A stretch of 64,000 bases of DNA from an uncultured Caldimonas sp. (GTDB lineage Bacteria > Pseudomonadota > Gammaproteobacteria > Burkholderiales > Burkholderiaceae). The notes beneath the pieces are model-generated. The model saw only the letters and a program-made list of their open reading frames with translations. It made no database searches and was not told the DNA's origin. Positions 12,574 through 21,120 of the stretch are shown one piece after another; positions within the stretch are counted from its first letter, which is position 1; the number at the start of each line of letters is the position of its first letter. Where the stretch lies: the NCBI RefSeq assembly GCF_946480305.1, contig NZ_CAMLJQ010000006.1, positions 1 through 64,000 on the forward strand. Direction: 5' to 3'. The position numbers and the translations under genes were made by a program.

Positions 12574-13956
12574 ATGCCCAACGCCTCCACTTCCGCGCCC
12601 GTTCAAGGTTTTGCCTATTCCCAGGACCAGTTCCGCGAGCTGGTCGACGAAGCACTCGCGTTCGCCCGCAAGCTCGGCGCCAGCGATTCGGCCGCCGAGG
12701 TGTCGGAAGGGGCGGGGCTGTCGGTGTCCGTGCGCAAGGGCGATATCGAAAACGTCGAGCGCAACCGCGACAAATCGCTCGGCGTGACGGTCTACCTCGG
12801 GCAACGCCGGGGCAATGCGAGCACCTCCGACTTCTCTCGCGCCGCCCTGGAGCAGACCGTGCGGGCGGCCTACGACATCGCGCGTTTCACCGCGGAAGAC
12901 CCGGCCGCGGGACTGCCCGACGAACAGGATCTGGCCACGGGGGACGCGGCCACTCGTGATCTCGATCTCTTCTACCCGTGGGACATCGACGCCGAGGGTG
13001 CGGCCGAACTGGCCATGCGCTGCGAGGCGGCTGCGCTCCAGACCGACAAACGCATCACCAACTCCGAAGGCGCCGGCGTGTCCGCACAGCAATCGCATTT
13101 CTTCGCGGGCAACACGCGCGGCTTCCGTGGCGGATACGCCAGCTCACGCCACTCGTTGTCCGTCGCGCCGATCGCGGGCCGTGGCAACGACATGCAGCGC
13201 GATGCCTGGTACAGCTCGATGCGCGACCCGGCCGAACTTGCGTCGCCCGAGTCGGTGGGTCGCTATGCGGCCGAACGCGCTCTGTCGCGCCTGAAGTCGC
13301 GCAAGATCCCCACCTGCGAATGCCCGGTGCTGTACGAATCGACGCTGGCCGCGGGCCTGCTCGGCGGCTTCGTGCAGGCCACGAGCGGCGGGGCGCTGTA
13401 CCGCAAGGCCACGTTCCTGGCCGATAGCCTTGGTCAGCAGGTGTTTCCCGACCATGTCGACATCCGCGAAGACCCGCACCTGCCCAAGGCCAAGGGCAGT
13501 GCGCCGTTCGATGACGAAGGCGTGGTGACCCGGGCAAGGCACGTCGTGAAAGATGGCCGCGTCGAAGGCTATTTCCTGTCGAGTTACTCGGCGCGCAAGC
13601 TCGGTATGCGCACCACGGGCCACGCGGGCGGTTCGCAGAACCTCTTCCTGACCAGTCGCCTCACGCGCCCCGAGGACGATCTGAACGCGATGCTGCGCAA
13701 GCTGGGCCGCGGCCTGCTGGTGATCGAACTGATGGGGCAAGGCGTCAACTACGTCACCGGAGACTATTCGCGCGGCGCGGCAGGGTTCTGGGTGGAAGGT
13801 GGCGAGATTGCATACCCCGTGCACGAGATCACCATTGCCGGCAATTTGCGGGAGATGCTCCGCAACATCGTGGCGATCGGGGCGGACGCCTACACGCTCG
13901 GCTCCAAGACGACGGGCTCGGTGCTCATCGAGCGCATGAAGATTGCTGGAAGCTGA
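12574..13956 (+). CDS. pmbA: Metalloprotease-related protein PmbA (TldE)
   Basis: PmbA/TldE partners TldD in a heterodimeric protease that matures peptide antibiotics and degrades CcdA-like substrates. The 460 residues include the N-terminal LSVSVRKGDIENVERNRDK, the middle ARHVVKDGRVEGYFLSSYSA and the C-terminal GYF/GHAGGSQNLFL and QGVNYVTGDYSRGAAGFWVE blocks. As expected for TldE there is no HExxxH zinc motif, so catalysis would depend on a TldD encoded elsewhere. It is divergent from darP across a 76-bp gap and is followed by the TRAP island. Confidence 0.95.
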   Translation: MPNASTSAPVQGFAYSQDQFRELVDEALAFARKLGASDSAAEVSEGAGLSVSVRKGDIENVERNRDKSLGVTVYLGQRRGNASTSDFSRAALEQTVRAAYDIARFTAEDPAAGLPDEQDLATGDAATRDLDLFYPWDIDAEGAAELAMRCEAAALQTDKRITNSEGAGVSAQQSHFFAGNTRGFRGGYASSRHSLSVAPIAGRGNDMQRDAWYSSMRDPAELASPESVGRYAAERALSRLKSRKIPTCECPVLYESTLAAGLLGGFVQATSGGALYRKATFLADSLGQQVFPDHVDIREDPHLPKAKGSAPFDDEGVVTRARHVVKDGRVEGYFLSSYSARKLGMRTTGHAGGSQNLFLTSRLTRPEDDLNAMLRKLGRGLLVIELMGQGVNYVTGDYSRGAAGFWVEGGEIAYPVHEITIAGNLREMLRNIVAIGADAYTLGSKTTGSVLIERMKIAGS

Positions 13957-14036
13957 AAGCCCGGGTTGGGTTTGAACGCAGCGCGCACATCCGGCTGAGT
14001 TTTCCCGCGCCTATCGCACACACGTGCGAGCGATGC

Positions 14037-14077
14037 GGAAAACCCACAAGGCCACCGGTTTCCAACGCACGGAGAAT
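14037..14077 (+). promoter_or_regulatory. Promoter/operator of TRAP binding protein copy 1
   Basis: GGAAAACCC at 14037-14045 is followed, after 26 bases, by a GAGAATCG -10-like box (14072-14077), and the ATG lies 62 bases further on. An inverted copy of the motif, GTTTTCCC, is at 13999-14006. The same arrangement precedes copies 2 and 3 and dctQ, which is the reason for calling it regulatory. The bound protein is unknown. The rest of 13957-14139 shows no gene. Confidence 0.6.
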
Positions 14078-14139
14078 CGGCCGCTTTCGCTCGGCGCGCG
14101 CTGTCGCGCCGATGTCCTGATTCACATGGAGACATAGTG

Positions 14140-15222
14140 ATGGAACGACGATCCTTCATACGCAATACGGGCCTTGCCGGCGTGCTCGCTGCCGGTGCGG
14201 CACCTTCGGTCGTGCATGCGCAAGCGAACATCCGCTGGCGGTTGGCATCCAGCTTTCCGAAGACGCTCGATACGCTGCATGGCGGTACCGAAACGCTGGC
14301 GAAGAAGGTCTCCGAGATGACGGGCGGGAAGTTCCAGATTTCCGTCCATGCTGCAGGCGAACTGGTGCCGGCCCTCGGCATCGTCGACGCACTGCAGAAC
14401 AGCACCATCGAGATCGGGCACACGGTCGCCTACTACTACTTCGGAAAGGACGACGCCTGGGCGCTGGGCGCGGGCATTCCCTTCGGCTTGAATTCGCGCC
14501 AGATGAGCGCCTGGATGTACGACGGCAATGGCCTGAAGCTGATGCGCGAGTTCTATGCGAACTACAACATCATCAACTTCCCGGGCGGCAATACCGGTGC
14601 CCAGATGGCAGGCTGGTTCCGTAAGGAGATCAAGGGCGTCAATGACTTGAAGGGCCTGAAGTTCCGCATCGGCGGCTTTGCCGGTCGGATCATGGAACGT
14701 CTCGGCGTCGTGCCGCAGAACCTGCCAGCCGGCGAGGTTTATCAGGCGCTGGAGAAGGGCACCATCGACGCTGCCGAGTTCGTCGGCCCCTACGACGATC
14801 TCAAGCTCGGCCTCGGCAAGGTCGCGCCTTACTACTACTACCCTGGCTGGTGGGAGGGCGGTCCGCAGGTCGATTTCTTCGTCAGCCGCAAGGCGTACGA
14901 CGCCCTGTCCGCCGAGTACAAGGCGGTGCTTGAGGCGGCGGCGGCTACCGTCCATTCGGAGATCCAGGCCAAGTATGACGCTCGCAACCCAGAGGCCCTG
15001 AAACAACTCGTCGCCCAAAAGGTCCGGTTGGTCGCTTTCCCGAAAGCGGTGATGGACCTCGGCTTCAAGGAATGCGAGGCCTTGTACGCCGAGTTGTCGG
15101 CCAAGAACCCGGCGTGGAAGAAGATCTACACCGACTTGCGAGCCTTCCGTCGCGATCAGAACCTGTGGTTCCGGTTCAACGAAGCACAGTTCGACCGGTA
15201 TATGCAAAGCGCAAAGCTTTAA
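14140..15222 (+). CDS. TRAP transporter periplasmic solute-binding protein (DctP/TakP-like), copy 1
   Basis: A 360-residue DctP-family binding protein that would hand its ligand to a DctQM permease. MERRSFIRNTGLAGVLAAG is a twin-arginine signal (RRSFIR) with cleavage likely after VHAQ. The mature sequence matches TakP-type 2-oxoacid/monocarboxylate binders: RWRLASSFPKTLDT, YYYFGKDDAW, GLKFRIGGFAGR, EFVGPYDDLKLG and YYYYPGWWEGG. The ATG at 14140 has GGAGA seven bases upstream. By hand alignment it differs from copy 3 at about 86 of 360 positions without gaps, so it is the most divergent of three tandem paralogues. Copy 1 has Phe where copies 2 and 3 have Trp in AAE(W)VGPYDD, which may alter the ligand site. 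Ligand unknown. Confidence 0.93.
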   Translation: MERRSFIRNTGLAGVLAAGAAPSVVHAQANIRWRLASSFPKTLDTLHGGTETLAKKVSEMTGGKFQISVHAAGELVPALGIVDALQNSTIEIGHTVAYYYFGKDDAWALGAGIPFGLNSRQMSAWMYDGNGLKLMREFYANYNIINFPGGNTGAQMAGWFRKEIKGVNDLKGLKFRIGGFAGRIMERLGVVPQNLPAGEVYQALEKGTIDAAEFVGPYDDLKLGLGKVAPYYYYPGWWEGGPQVDFFVSRKAYDALSAEYKAVLEAAAATVHSEIQAKYDARNPEALKQLVAQKVRLVAFPKAVMDLGFKECEALYAELSAKNPAWKKIYTDLRAFRRDQNLWFRFNEAQFDRYMQSAKL

Positions 15223-15253
15223 ATCGGCTGCACTATTTACCGGCCTGTCAAAG

Positions 15254-15279
15254 AGCCCCGCAGCGCGGGGCTTTTGTTT
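15254..15279 (+). terminator. Rho-independent terminator after TRAP binding protein 1
   Basis: Perfect 8-bp stem AGCCCCGC (15254-15261) / GCGGGGCT (15265-15272), loop AGC, followed by TTTGTTTG. Confidence 0.9.
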
Positions 15280-15373
15280 GCCTGCTGCGTTTGAATCCTT
15301 GCAATAACCTGAATGACGTAGAAGTGAAACGGTTTCAATACCACTGCGAGGAAGGTGCATATCGCAAAGAAAA

Positions 15374-15415
15374 GGGAAAACCCTTGCAATTCGCTGAATA
15401 CCCCATTCATAGAAT
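15374..15415 (+). promoter_or_regulatory. Promoter/operator of TRAP binding protein copy 2
   Basis: GGGAAAACCC at 15374-15383, then 26 bases, then TAGAATCG (TAGAAT at 15410-15415), 58 bases before the ATG. Spacing is identical to that before copy 3. TTGCAA directly follows the motif but is 20 bases from the -10 box, so a weak -35 region helped by a bound activator is plausible. Confidence 0.65.
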
Positions 15416-15473
15416 CGTGCCCGCTCTCGAGCATTGATCGCTCAATTTCTTGCACATCAAGGAGTCACTACAC

Positions 15474-16556
15474 ATGGAACGTCGTTCCTTCATTCGCTCC
15501 ACGGGGCTGGCCGGAGTATTGGCGGCAGGTGCCGCGCCCGCAGTGGTTCATGCTCAAGCGAACGTGCGCTGGCGCCTGGCCTCCAGCTTCCCGAAGGCGC
15601 TCGACACCATCTATGGCGGTGCCGAGGTTTTCGCGAAAAAAGTGTCGGACATGTCTGGCGGCAAGTTCCAGATCTCGGTGCACGCGGGCGGCGAACTCTT
15701 GCCGCCGTTCGGCGTGGTCGACGGCGTGCAGAACGGCACGATCGAGATGGCGCATACGGTGCCGTACTACTTCTTCGGCAAGGACGAAACCTTCGCGATC
15801 GGCGGTGCGATCCCGTTCGGCATGAACTCCCGCCAGATGACGGCGTGGATGTTCCACGGCAACGGCATGAAGCTGATGCGCGAGTTCTACGCGCAGTACA
15901 ACATCGTCAACTTCCCCGGTGGCAACTCGGGCGCGCAGATGGCCGGCTGGTTCCGCAAGGAGATCAAGACGCTGGCCGACATGAAGGGCCTGAAGTTCCG
16001 CATCGGCGGCTTCGCCGGCAAGGTGCTGGAACGCCTGGGCGGCGTGCCGCAGAACATTCCCGGCGGTGAGATCTACCAGGCCCTCGAGAAGGGCACGATC
16101 GACGCGGCCGAATGGGTGGGCCCGTACGACGACCAGAAGCTCGGCTTCTACAAGGTCGCCCCTTACTACTACTACCCCGGCTGGTGGGAGGGCGGCCCCG
16201 AGATCGACTTCTTCATCAACGACAAGGCATGGAACAGCCTGTCGGCCGAATACAAGGCGATCGTCGAGGCCGCTTCGGCCTATGCGCACGTCGACATGCA
16301 GGCCAAGTACGACCAGCGCAACCCCGAGGCGCTGAAGCAACTGGTGGCGCAGAAGGTCAAGCTGATGGCCTTCCCGAAGCCGCTGATGGACGCGGCGTTC
16401 AAGGAGTCGATGGCGTTGTACTCGGAGCTGTCGGCGAAGAACCCGAACTGGAAGAAGGTCTACACCGACTACGCCAACTTCCGTCGCGACCAGAACCTCT
16501 GGTTCCGTTTCACCGAGGCGCAGTTCGACCGCTACATGCAATCCGCCAAGCTCTGA
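15474..16556 (+). CDS. TRAP transporter periplasmic solute-binding protein (DctP/TakP-like), copy 2
   Basis: Second of three tandem DctP-family binding proteins, again 360 residues with a Tat signal (MERRSFIRSTGLAGVLAAG, cut near VHAQ). The ATG at 15474 is preceded by AAGGAG nine bases upstream; eight upstream in-frame codons were rejected because the paralogues share only MERRSF. Core motifs are SSFPKALDTIYGG, PYYFFGKDETFAIG, GGFAGKVLERLG, AAEWVGPYDDQKLGF and the invariant end RRDQNLWFRFTEAQFDRY. It differs from copy 3 at about 50 of 360 positions, clustered around the ligand cleft region (residues 225-260). Export is to the periplasm; the ligand is probably a small carboxylate, by family only. 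Confidence 0.93.
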   Translation: MERRSFIRSTGLAGVLAAGAAPAVVHAQANVRWRLASSFPKALDTIYGGAEVFAKKVSDMSGGKFQISVHAGGELLPPFGVVDGVQNGTIEMAHTVPYYFFGKDETFAIGGAIPFGMNSRQMTAWMFHGNGMKLMREFYAQYNIVNFPGGNSGAQMAGWFRKEIKTLADMKGLKFRIGGFAGKVLERLGGVPQNIPGGEIYQALEKGTIDAAEWVGPYDDQKLGFYKVAPYYYYPGWWEGGPEIDFFINDKAWNSLSAEYKAIVEAASAYAHVDMQAKYDQRNPEALKQLVAQKVKLMAFPKPLMDAAFKESMALYSELSAKNPNWKKVYTDYANFRRDQNLWFRFTEAQFDRYMQSAKL

Positions 16557-16595
16557 GCCGGCGCCCTTCGGGGCACTCTCTGCAACTTGCCAAGC

Positions 16596-16620
16596 AGCCC
16601 TGCCATGCAGGGCTTTTTTG
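16596..16620 (+). terminator. Rho-independent terminator after TRAP binding protein 2
   Basis: Perfect stem AGCCCTGC (16596-16603) / GCAGGGCT (16607-16614), loop CAT, followed by a run of T. Confidence 0.92.
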
Positions 16621-16713
16621 TGCGCATATCTCTTTTCTTGCAATAAGCTGAAAGTCGTTGCGCTCCTCAGCGCACATGCGGGTTTGCGCGCCGAAGGTGA
16701 CGTGTTTCCGAGC

Positions 16714-16755
16714 GGGAAAACCCCTGTCAGCAAGCTTAAAACGCACTCCTAGAAT
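16714..16755 (+). promoter_or_regulatory. Promoter/operator of TRAP binding protein copy 3
   Basis: GGGAAAACCC at 16714-16723, 26 bases, then TAGAATCG (TAGAAT at 16750-16755), 59 bases before the ATG. A GTGTTTCC half on the opposite orientation lies just upstream (from 16702), making a loose inverted repeat. Same spacing as copy 2. Confidence 0.65.
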
Positions 16756-16814
16756 CGCCGCACGCTTGTCGCTCGTCGCATTCCTTGTTTTCCAAATCGG
16801 AGAGGAGATCGCAC

Positions 16815-17897
16815 ATGGAACGTCGTTCCTTCATTCGCAACACCGGCCTGGCCGGCGTGCTCGCTGCAGGTGCTGCACCGGCCATCGTTCACGCGCAGGC
16901 CAATATCCGCTGGCGCCTTGCCTCCAGCTTCCCGAAGGCGCTCGACACCATCTACGGTGCCGCGGAAGTCTTCGCGAAGAAGGTGGGCGAGATGTCGGGC
17001 GGGAAGTTCCAGATCTCGGTGCATGCCGGCGGTGAGCTTGTGCCTCCGTTCGGGGTGGTCGATGGCGTGCAGAACGCCACGATCGAGATGGCGCACACCG
17101 CGCCGTACTACTTCTTCGGCAAGGACGAGACCTTCGCCATCGGCTGTGCCATTCCGTTCGGCCTGAACTCACGGCAGATGACCGCATGGATGTACGACGG
17201 CAACGGCCTGAAGCTGATGCGCGAGTTCTATGCGCAGTACAACATCGTCAACTTCCCGATGGGCAATACCGGCGCGCAGATGGGCGGCTGGTACCGCAAG
17301 GAGATCAAGACGCTGGCCGACATGAAGGGCCTGAAGATGCGCATCGGCGGCTTTGCCGGCCGTGTGCTGGAGCGGCTCGGCTCGGTGCCCCAGAACATTC
17401 CCGGCGGCGAGATCTACCAGGCGCTCGAGAAGGGCACGATCGACGCGGCCGAGTGGGTCGGCCCCTATGACGACCAGAAGCTCGGCTTCAACAAGGTCGC
17501 GCCGTTCTACCACTACCCCGGCTGGTGGGAGGGCGGCCCGCAGCTCGACCTGTACATCAACAACAAGGCGTATGAAGGCCTGTCGGCCGACTACAAGGCC
17601 ATCATCGAAGCAGCGGCTGCCTTTGCCCATACCGACATGCAGGCCCGCTACGATGCGCGCAACCCGCAGGCACTGAAGCAGCTGGTGGCGGCCAAGACGA
17701 AGATCGTGCCGTTCCCGAAGGTGGTGATGGACGCAGCGTTCAAGGAAGCGATGGCACTCTATTCCGAGTTGTCGGCCAAGAACCCCAACTGGAAGAAGAT
17801 CTACCCCGACTACGCCAACTTCCGTCGCGACCAGAACCTCTGGTTCCGTTTCACCGAAGCGCAGTTCGATCGCTACATGCAGTCGGCCAAGCTCTGA
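16815..17897 (+). CDS. TRAP transporter periplasmic solute-binding protein (DctP/TakP-like), copy 3
   Basis: Third tandem DctP-family binding protein, 360 residues, Tat signal MERRSFIRNTGLAGVLAAG with cleavage near VHAQ. ATG 16815 has GAGGAG upstream (16802-16807); the ten upstream codons in frame are not shared by the other copies. Motifs are as in copy 2, with PFYHYPGWWEGGPQLDLYIN replacing the YYYYPGWWEGG-type segment and Cys in AIGCAIPFG. Each copy has its own promoter and terminator, so the three can be expressed separately and compete for the convergently encoded DctQM permease. Ligand not known. Confidence 0.93.
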   Translation: MERRSFIRNTGLAGVLAAGAAPAIVHAQANIRWRLASSFPKALDTIYGAAEVFAKKVGEMSGGKFQISVHAGGELVPPFGVVDGVQNATIEMAHTAPYYFFGKDETFAIGCAIPFGLNSRQMTAWMYDGNGLKLMREFYAQYNIVNFPMGNTGAQMGGWYRKEIKTLADMKGLKMRIGGFAGRVLERLGSVPQNIPGGEIYQALEKGTIDAAEWVGPYDDQKLGFNKVAPFYHYPGWWEGGPQLDLYINNKAYEGLSADYKAIIEAAAAFAHTDMQARYDARNPQALKQLVAAKTKIVPFPKVVMDAAFKEAMALYSELSAKNPNWKKIYPDYANFRRDQNLWFRFTEAQFDRYMQSAKL

Positions 17898-17920
17898 CCG
17901 CGGCCCCGCGTTCCCTGCAG

Positions 17921-17947
17921 ACCCCCGCCTTGGGCGGGGGTTTTTTG
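17921..17947 (+). terminator. Rho-independent terminator after TRAP binding protein 3
   Basis: Stem ACCCCCGCC (17921-17929) / GGCGGGGGT (17933-17941), loop TTG, then TTTTTTG. Confidence 0.93.
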
Positions 17948-18002
17948 TTGGCAGCTCCCGATGCAACCCGGGCTGCGTCGCGCAGGACCTGAGGCAGCAC
18001 AA

Positions 18003-18036
18003 ACACAAAAGACAAAGGGCCCCACGGGGCCCTTTG
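18003..18036 (-). terminator. Terminator of dctQM
   Basis: Inverted repeat AAAGGGCCCC / GGGGCCCTTT (18014-18035). Read on the minus strand it is followed by TTTGTCTTTTGTGTTT-like T-rich sequence, so it fits the end of the dctQM transcript. Confidence 0.85.
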
Positions 18037-18081
18037 CGTCATTGGCGGCGCGGTGGTTCGCGCGCCTGTGTGCAGCAGTAC

Positions 18082-19863
18082 TCAGTTCTTCGGTGCCGCC
18101 TCTTCCACCGCCTGCTCGAGGGCCTTCATCGGGTCTTCCTCTTCGCTGGCCGCGCCCTCCTCGGGGGCCGGTGCGGCCGGCTCCTCGGCGCCTGGCATTT
18201 CCGGCGTCGAGTAGGGGTCGGCAGGCATCTGCAACTGCTCCATCACTTCCGCATCGCTCAGCCCCTTGGTTTTGACGAGGTTGTCGGAGACCAGGCCAGG
18301 GAAGGCGATGACCACCGCGACCATGATCAGCTGGATGATGATGAACGCGATCGAGCCCTTGTAGATCTGTGGCGTGGTGACGGCAGGAATCAGCTTGCCG
18401 GTCACGCGATCCATGTAGTCGGACTTCGGGGCTACGCTGCGCAGGTAGAACAGCGCAAACCCGAACGGCGGCGTCAGGAACGACGTCTGCAGGTTCATCG
18501 CGATGATCACGCCGAACCAGATCAGGTCGATGTCGAGCTTGGTCGCCACCGGGGCCAGCATCGGGATCACGATGAACGCGATCTCGAAGAAGTCGATGAA
18601 CATGCCGAGCACGAACACCAGGATGTTCACGACCACCAGGAAGCCGATCTGGCCGCCGGGCAGCTTGTCGAACAGGTGTTCCACCCAGACGTGGCCATCG
18701 GCCGCGTTGAAGGTGAAGCTGAACACCGTCGAGCCGATCAGGATGAACAGCACGAAGCACGACAGCTTGGCGGTGTTGTCCAGCGCCTGGCGCATGGTGG
18801 CGAAGCTGAGCCGGCGGCGCGACACGGCCATGATCAGTGCGCCGAGTGCACCCATGGCGCCGCCTTCGGTCGGCGTGGCGATGCCCAGGAAGATCGTGCC
18901 GAGCACGAGGAAGATCAGCACCAGCGGCGGGATCAGCACGAACGTGACCTGTTGCGCAAGGCGCGACAGCAGGTTCAGCTTCAACGCCTTGTTCAGCAGG
19001 GCGAGGCCGAGTGCCAGGAACGACGCGACGGTCATCGACATGATGAGCACCTCGTCGCCCGGTGCGGCGTTGGGACGCTCCAGCAGTGCGCGCATGATCG
19101 GGTCGTGCACGGTCGACCAGGCGAAGCCGACGGCACCGCAGATCAGGAACAGCACCAGCAGCGAAATATGTCCGCTCGATCCGTTCGATTCGCGGTAGAT
19201 GCGGGCCTCGACAGGCAGCGCTGGCACCCAGGCCGGACGAAAGATCGCCACACCGATGATGAACAGCAGGTACAGGCCCACCAGGAGCAGGCCCGGCACC
19301 AGGGCGCCGGCGTACATGTCGCCGACCGAGCGGCCGAGCTGGTCGGCCATCACGATCAGCACCAGCGAGGGCGGCAAGGCCTGCGCCAAGGTACCTGAGG
19401 CGGTGATGGTGCCCGTCGCGATGGTGCGGTTGTAGCCGTAGCGCAGCATGATGGGCAGCGAGATCAGGCCCATCGAGATGACGGCGGCCGCCACCACGCC
19501 GGTGGTGGCCGCGAGCAGCGCGCCGACCAGGATGACGGCGATGGCCAGGCCCCCGCGCACCGGGCCGAACACCTGGCCGATCGTTTCGAGCAGGTCTTCG
19601 GCCATGCCGCTGCGTTCCAGGATGATCCCCATGAACGTGAAGAACGGAATGGCCAGCAGCGTGTCGTTCTGCATGATGCCGATCACGCGCAGTGGCAGGG
19701 CCTGGAACAGCGTGGAGCCGAAGAGGCCGAGCTCCATGCCGATGAAACCGAACAGCAGGCCGGTGGCCGCCAGGCCGAAGGCCACCGGGATGCCGCACAG
19801 CAGGAACAGCAGCAGCCCCGCAAACAGCACGGGGACGAAGTTTTGCGTGAGGAATTCGATCAT
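18082..19863 (-). CDS. dctM: TRAP transporter large permease subunit (DctM)
   Basis: The large membrane subunit of a tripartite ATP-independent periplasmic transporter, which carries the Na-driven substrate translocation. The 593 residues form many hydrophobic segments, with family landmarks FAGLLLFLLCGIPVAFGLA, NDTLLAIPFFTFMGIILE, GVIIAMNLQTSFLTPPFGFA and VARIEDPVTE-like loops in its usual places. Residues after about 535 form an acidic, Pro/Ala/Glu-rich tail (AEEPAAPAPEEGAASEEE) that standard 430-residue DctM proteins lack; an enlarged central region also adds length, as in other TakP-type systems. ATG 19863 overlaps dctQ by four bases. Confidence 0.94.
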   Translation of the reverse strand: MIEFLTQNFVPVLFAGLLLFLLCGIPVAFGLAATGLLFGFIGMELGLFGSTLFQALPLRVIGIMQNDTLLAIPFFTFMGIILERSGMAEDLLETIGQVFGPVRGGLAIAVILVGALLAATTGVVAAAVISMGLISLPIMLRYGYNRTIATGTITASGTLAQALPPSLVLIVMADQLGRSVGDMYAGALVPGLLLVGLYLLFIIGVAIFRPAWVPALPVEARIYRESNGSSGHISLLVLFLICGAVGFAWSTVHDPIMRALLERPNAAPGDEVLIMSMTVASFLALGLALLNKALKLNLLSRLAQQVTFVLIPPLVLIFLVLGTIFLGIATPTEGGAMGALGALIMAVSRRRLSFATMRQALDNTAKLSCFVLFILIGSTVFSFTFNAADGHVWVEHLFDKLPGGQIGFLVVVNILVFVLGMFIDFFEIAFIVIPMLAPVATKLDIDLIWFGVIIAMNLQTSFLTPPFGFALFYLRSVAPKSDYMDRVTGKLIPAVTTPQIYKGSIAFIIIQLIMVAVVIAFPGLVSDNLVKTKGLSDAEVMEQLQMPADPYSTPEMPGAEEPAAPAPEEGAASEEEDPMKALEQAVEEAAPKN

Positions 19864-20465
19864 TGCTTGGCGCTCATCTGTTTTTCTGCGGCTTCACGGG
19901 CCAGTTCTTCGGCCAGCAGTTCTGCTTCAGTCTTTTCCTCGACGTGGCTGAACGGCTCGTTCAGGGTGCCGTTGAGGAAGGCCATCCGTTTGAACAGTTC
20001 GGAGACGGCCTGCAGCAGCAGCAGCGCAAACCCTGCCGGCATCAGGAAGTACACCGGCCAGCGGATGAGGCCGCCGGCGTTTTGCGACATCTCTCCGCTG
20101 ACCCAGGCGTTGTGAAACACGGGCCAGGACAGGGTGATCATGATCACGCAGAAGGGGATGAGCACCGCCAGGATGCCGACCAGGTCGATGATGGCGTTCG
20201 TGCGCTTGGACAGCCGTGCCGCGATGAAGTCGATCCTCACGTGCGCGTTGCGCAGGAAGACGTAGCCCGCGCCGAGCATGAACACGCCCGCAAAGAGATA
20301 CCACTGGATCTCGAGCAGGGAATTGGAGCTGGTATCGAAGATCTTGCGCACGATCGCGTTGCCGGCACTGATGAGCACCGAGCCCAGCACCAGCCACATG
20401 ATCAACTTGCCGATGTGCTCGTTGATCCAGTCGATCGCGCTCGACAGTTTGAGGAGGACAGACAC
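19860..20465 (-). CDS. dctQ: TRAP transporter small permease subunit (DctQ)
   Basis: Small membrane subunit of the TRAP permease, 201 residues with four hydrophobic segments (LIMWLVLGSVLISAGNAI; WYLFAGVFMLGAGYVFL; IIDLVGILAVLIPFCVIMIT; YFLMPAGFALLLLQAV). The motif FLRNAHVRIDF between segments 2 and 3 is a DctQ hallmark. The start is a GTG at 20465 with GGAGA six bases upstream; there is no ATG nearby. The C-terminus is charged and predicted helical. It is translated together with dctM (ATGA overlap) and its promoter carries the same operator motif as the three binding-protein genes. Confidence 0.93.
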   Translation of the reverse strand: MSVLLKLSSAIDWINEHIGKLIMWLVLGSVLISAGNAIVRKIFDTSSNSLLEIQWYLFAGVFMLGAGYVFLRNAHVRIDFIAARLSKRTNAIIDLVGILAVLIPFCVIMITLSWPVFHNAWVSGEMSQNAGGLIRWPVYFLMPAGFALLLLQAVSELFKRMAFLNGTLNEPFSHVEEKTEAELLAEELAREAAEKQMSAKQ

Positions 20466-20539
20466 GTTTTCTCCGGTCGGTTCGTTCGGAAGAAGGAGGG
20501 GGCGAAGGCTCGCAGCAGCTTACAGACAGCTGAACGGCC

Positions 20540-20580
20540 ATTCTAGGAAGCGACCTGGGGGCACCTTCACGTGTTTCCCC
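20540..20580 (-). promoter_or_regulatory. Promoter/operator of dctQM
   Basis: On the minus strand GGGGAAACAC (20580-20571) matches 8 of 10 positions of the GGGAAAACCC motif before the binding-protein genes, and TAGAATGG follows after 25 bases (TAGAAT at 20545-20540). A further CCTAGGGAAAGTCC lies at 20686-20699. Otherwise 20466-20760 shows no gene. Confidence 0.6.
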
Positions 20581-20760
20581 TAGCGCGCGATAGCCGCGGT
20601 GACTGCTGCTCGACGGTGCAAGCGCCTCGACGCCCGGCGGACTGTAAGTAAGGCCGGCTGAAATGCGGCTGAACGAGGGCACGGACCTAGGGAAAGTCCG
20701 GGCCTCTTTTTGCGCGGTGCCCCTTGTGTGGGGGGAGGGGTGGGCCTTGCGGCCCGGGGT

Positions 20761-21105
20761 TCAGCCCTGGCCGGTTGCGGCCCGATAGAGCTTGGTGCTG
20801 CGCGCACCGGAGCGGCAGAAGGCCAGCACGGGCTTGGGCAGCTGTTGCAGCAGTTCGGCGAACTGCGCGATCTGTTCGGGTGTCTGCAAGGCGGGGTTCA
20901 CCGGGAGGTAGGCGTAGGCCAGGCCGGCGGCCTTGGCTGCTGCCTCGATCTCGGCGCTGGTGGGCTGTTCGGGCCCGCCTTCGTGGTCCGGGCGATTGTT
21001 CACGACGCTCTTGAAGCCAGCCTCGGCGACGAGTTTCATCGCGGCTGCGTCGAGTTGCGGCGCCACGCAGACGTCGGAGGCGATCTGCTGGATCGGAAGA
21101 CTCAT
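20761..21105 (-). CDS. TIGR01244-type sulfur transferase/phosphatase-like protein
   Basis: A 114-residue single-domain protein of the TIGR01244 / Blh N-domain family, dual-specificity-phosphatase-like folds often annotated as sulfur transferases. It begins SLPIQQIASDVCVAPQLDAA and has the Cys-x5-Arg loop FCRSGARSTKLYRAA near residue 98, preceded by PVLAF. FKSVVNNRPDHEGGPEQP is the conserved family segment. In other proteobacteria such domains are linked to sulfide-oxidising or beta-lactamase-like partners; none is adjacent here. AGGAGCAGC precedes the ATG. The yqeY gene lies 15 bp downstream on the plus-strand map but is upstream in transcription. Confidence 0.85.
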   Translation of the reverse strand: MSLPIQQIASDVCVAPQLDAAAMKLVAEAGFKSVVNNRPDHEGGPEQPTSAEIEAAAKAAGLAYAYLPVNPALQTPEQIAQFAELLQQLPKPVLAFCRSGARSTKLYRAATGQG

Positions 21106-21120
21106 GTGCTGCTCCTGTGT

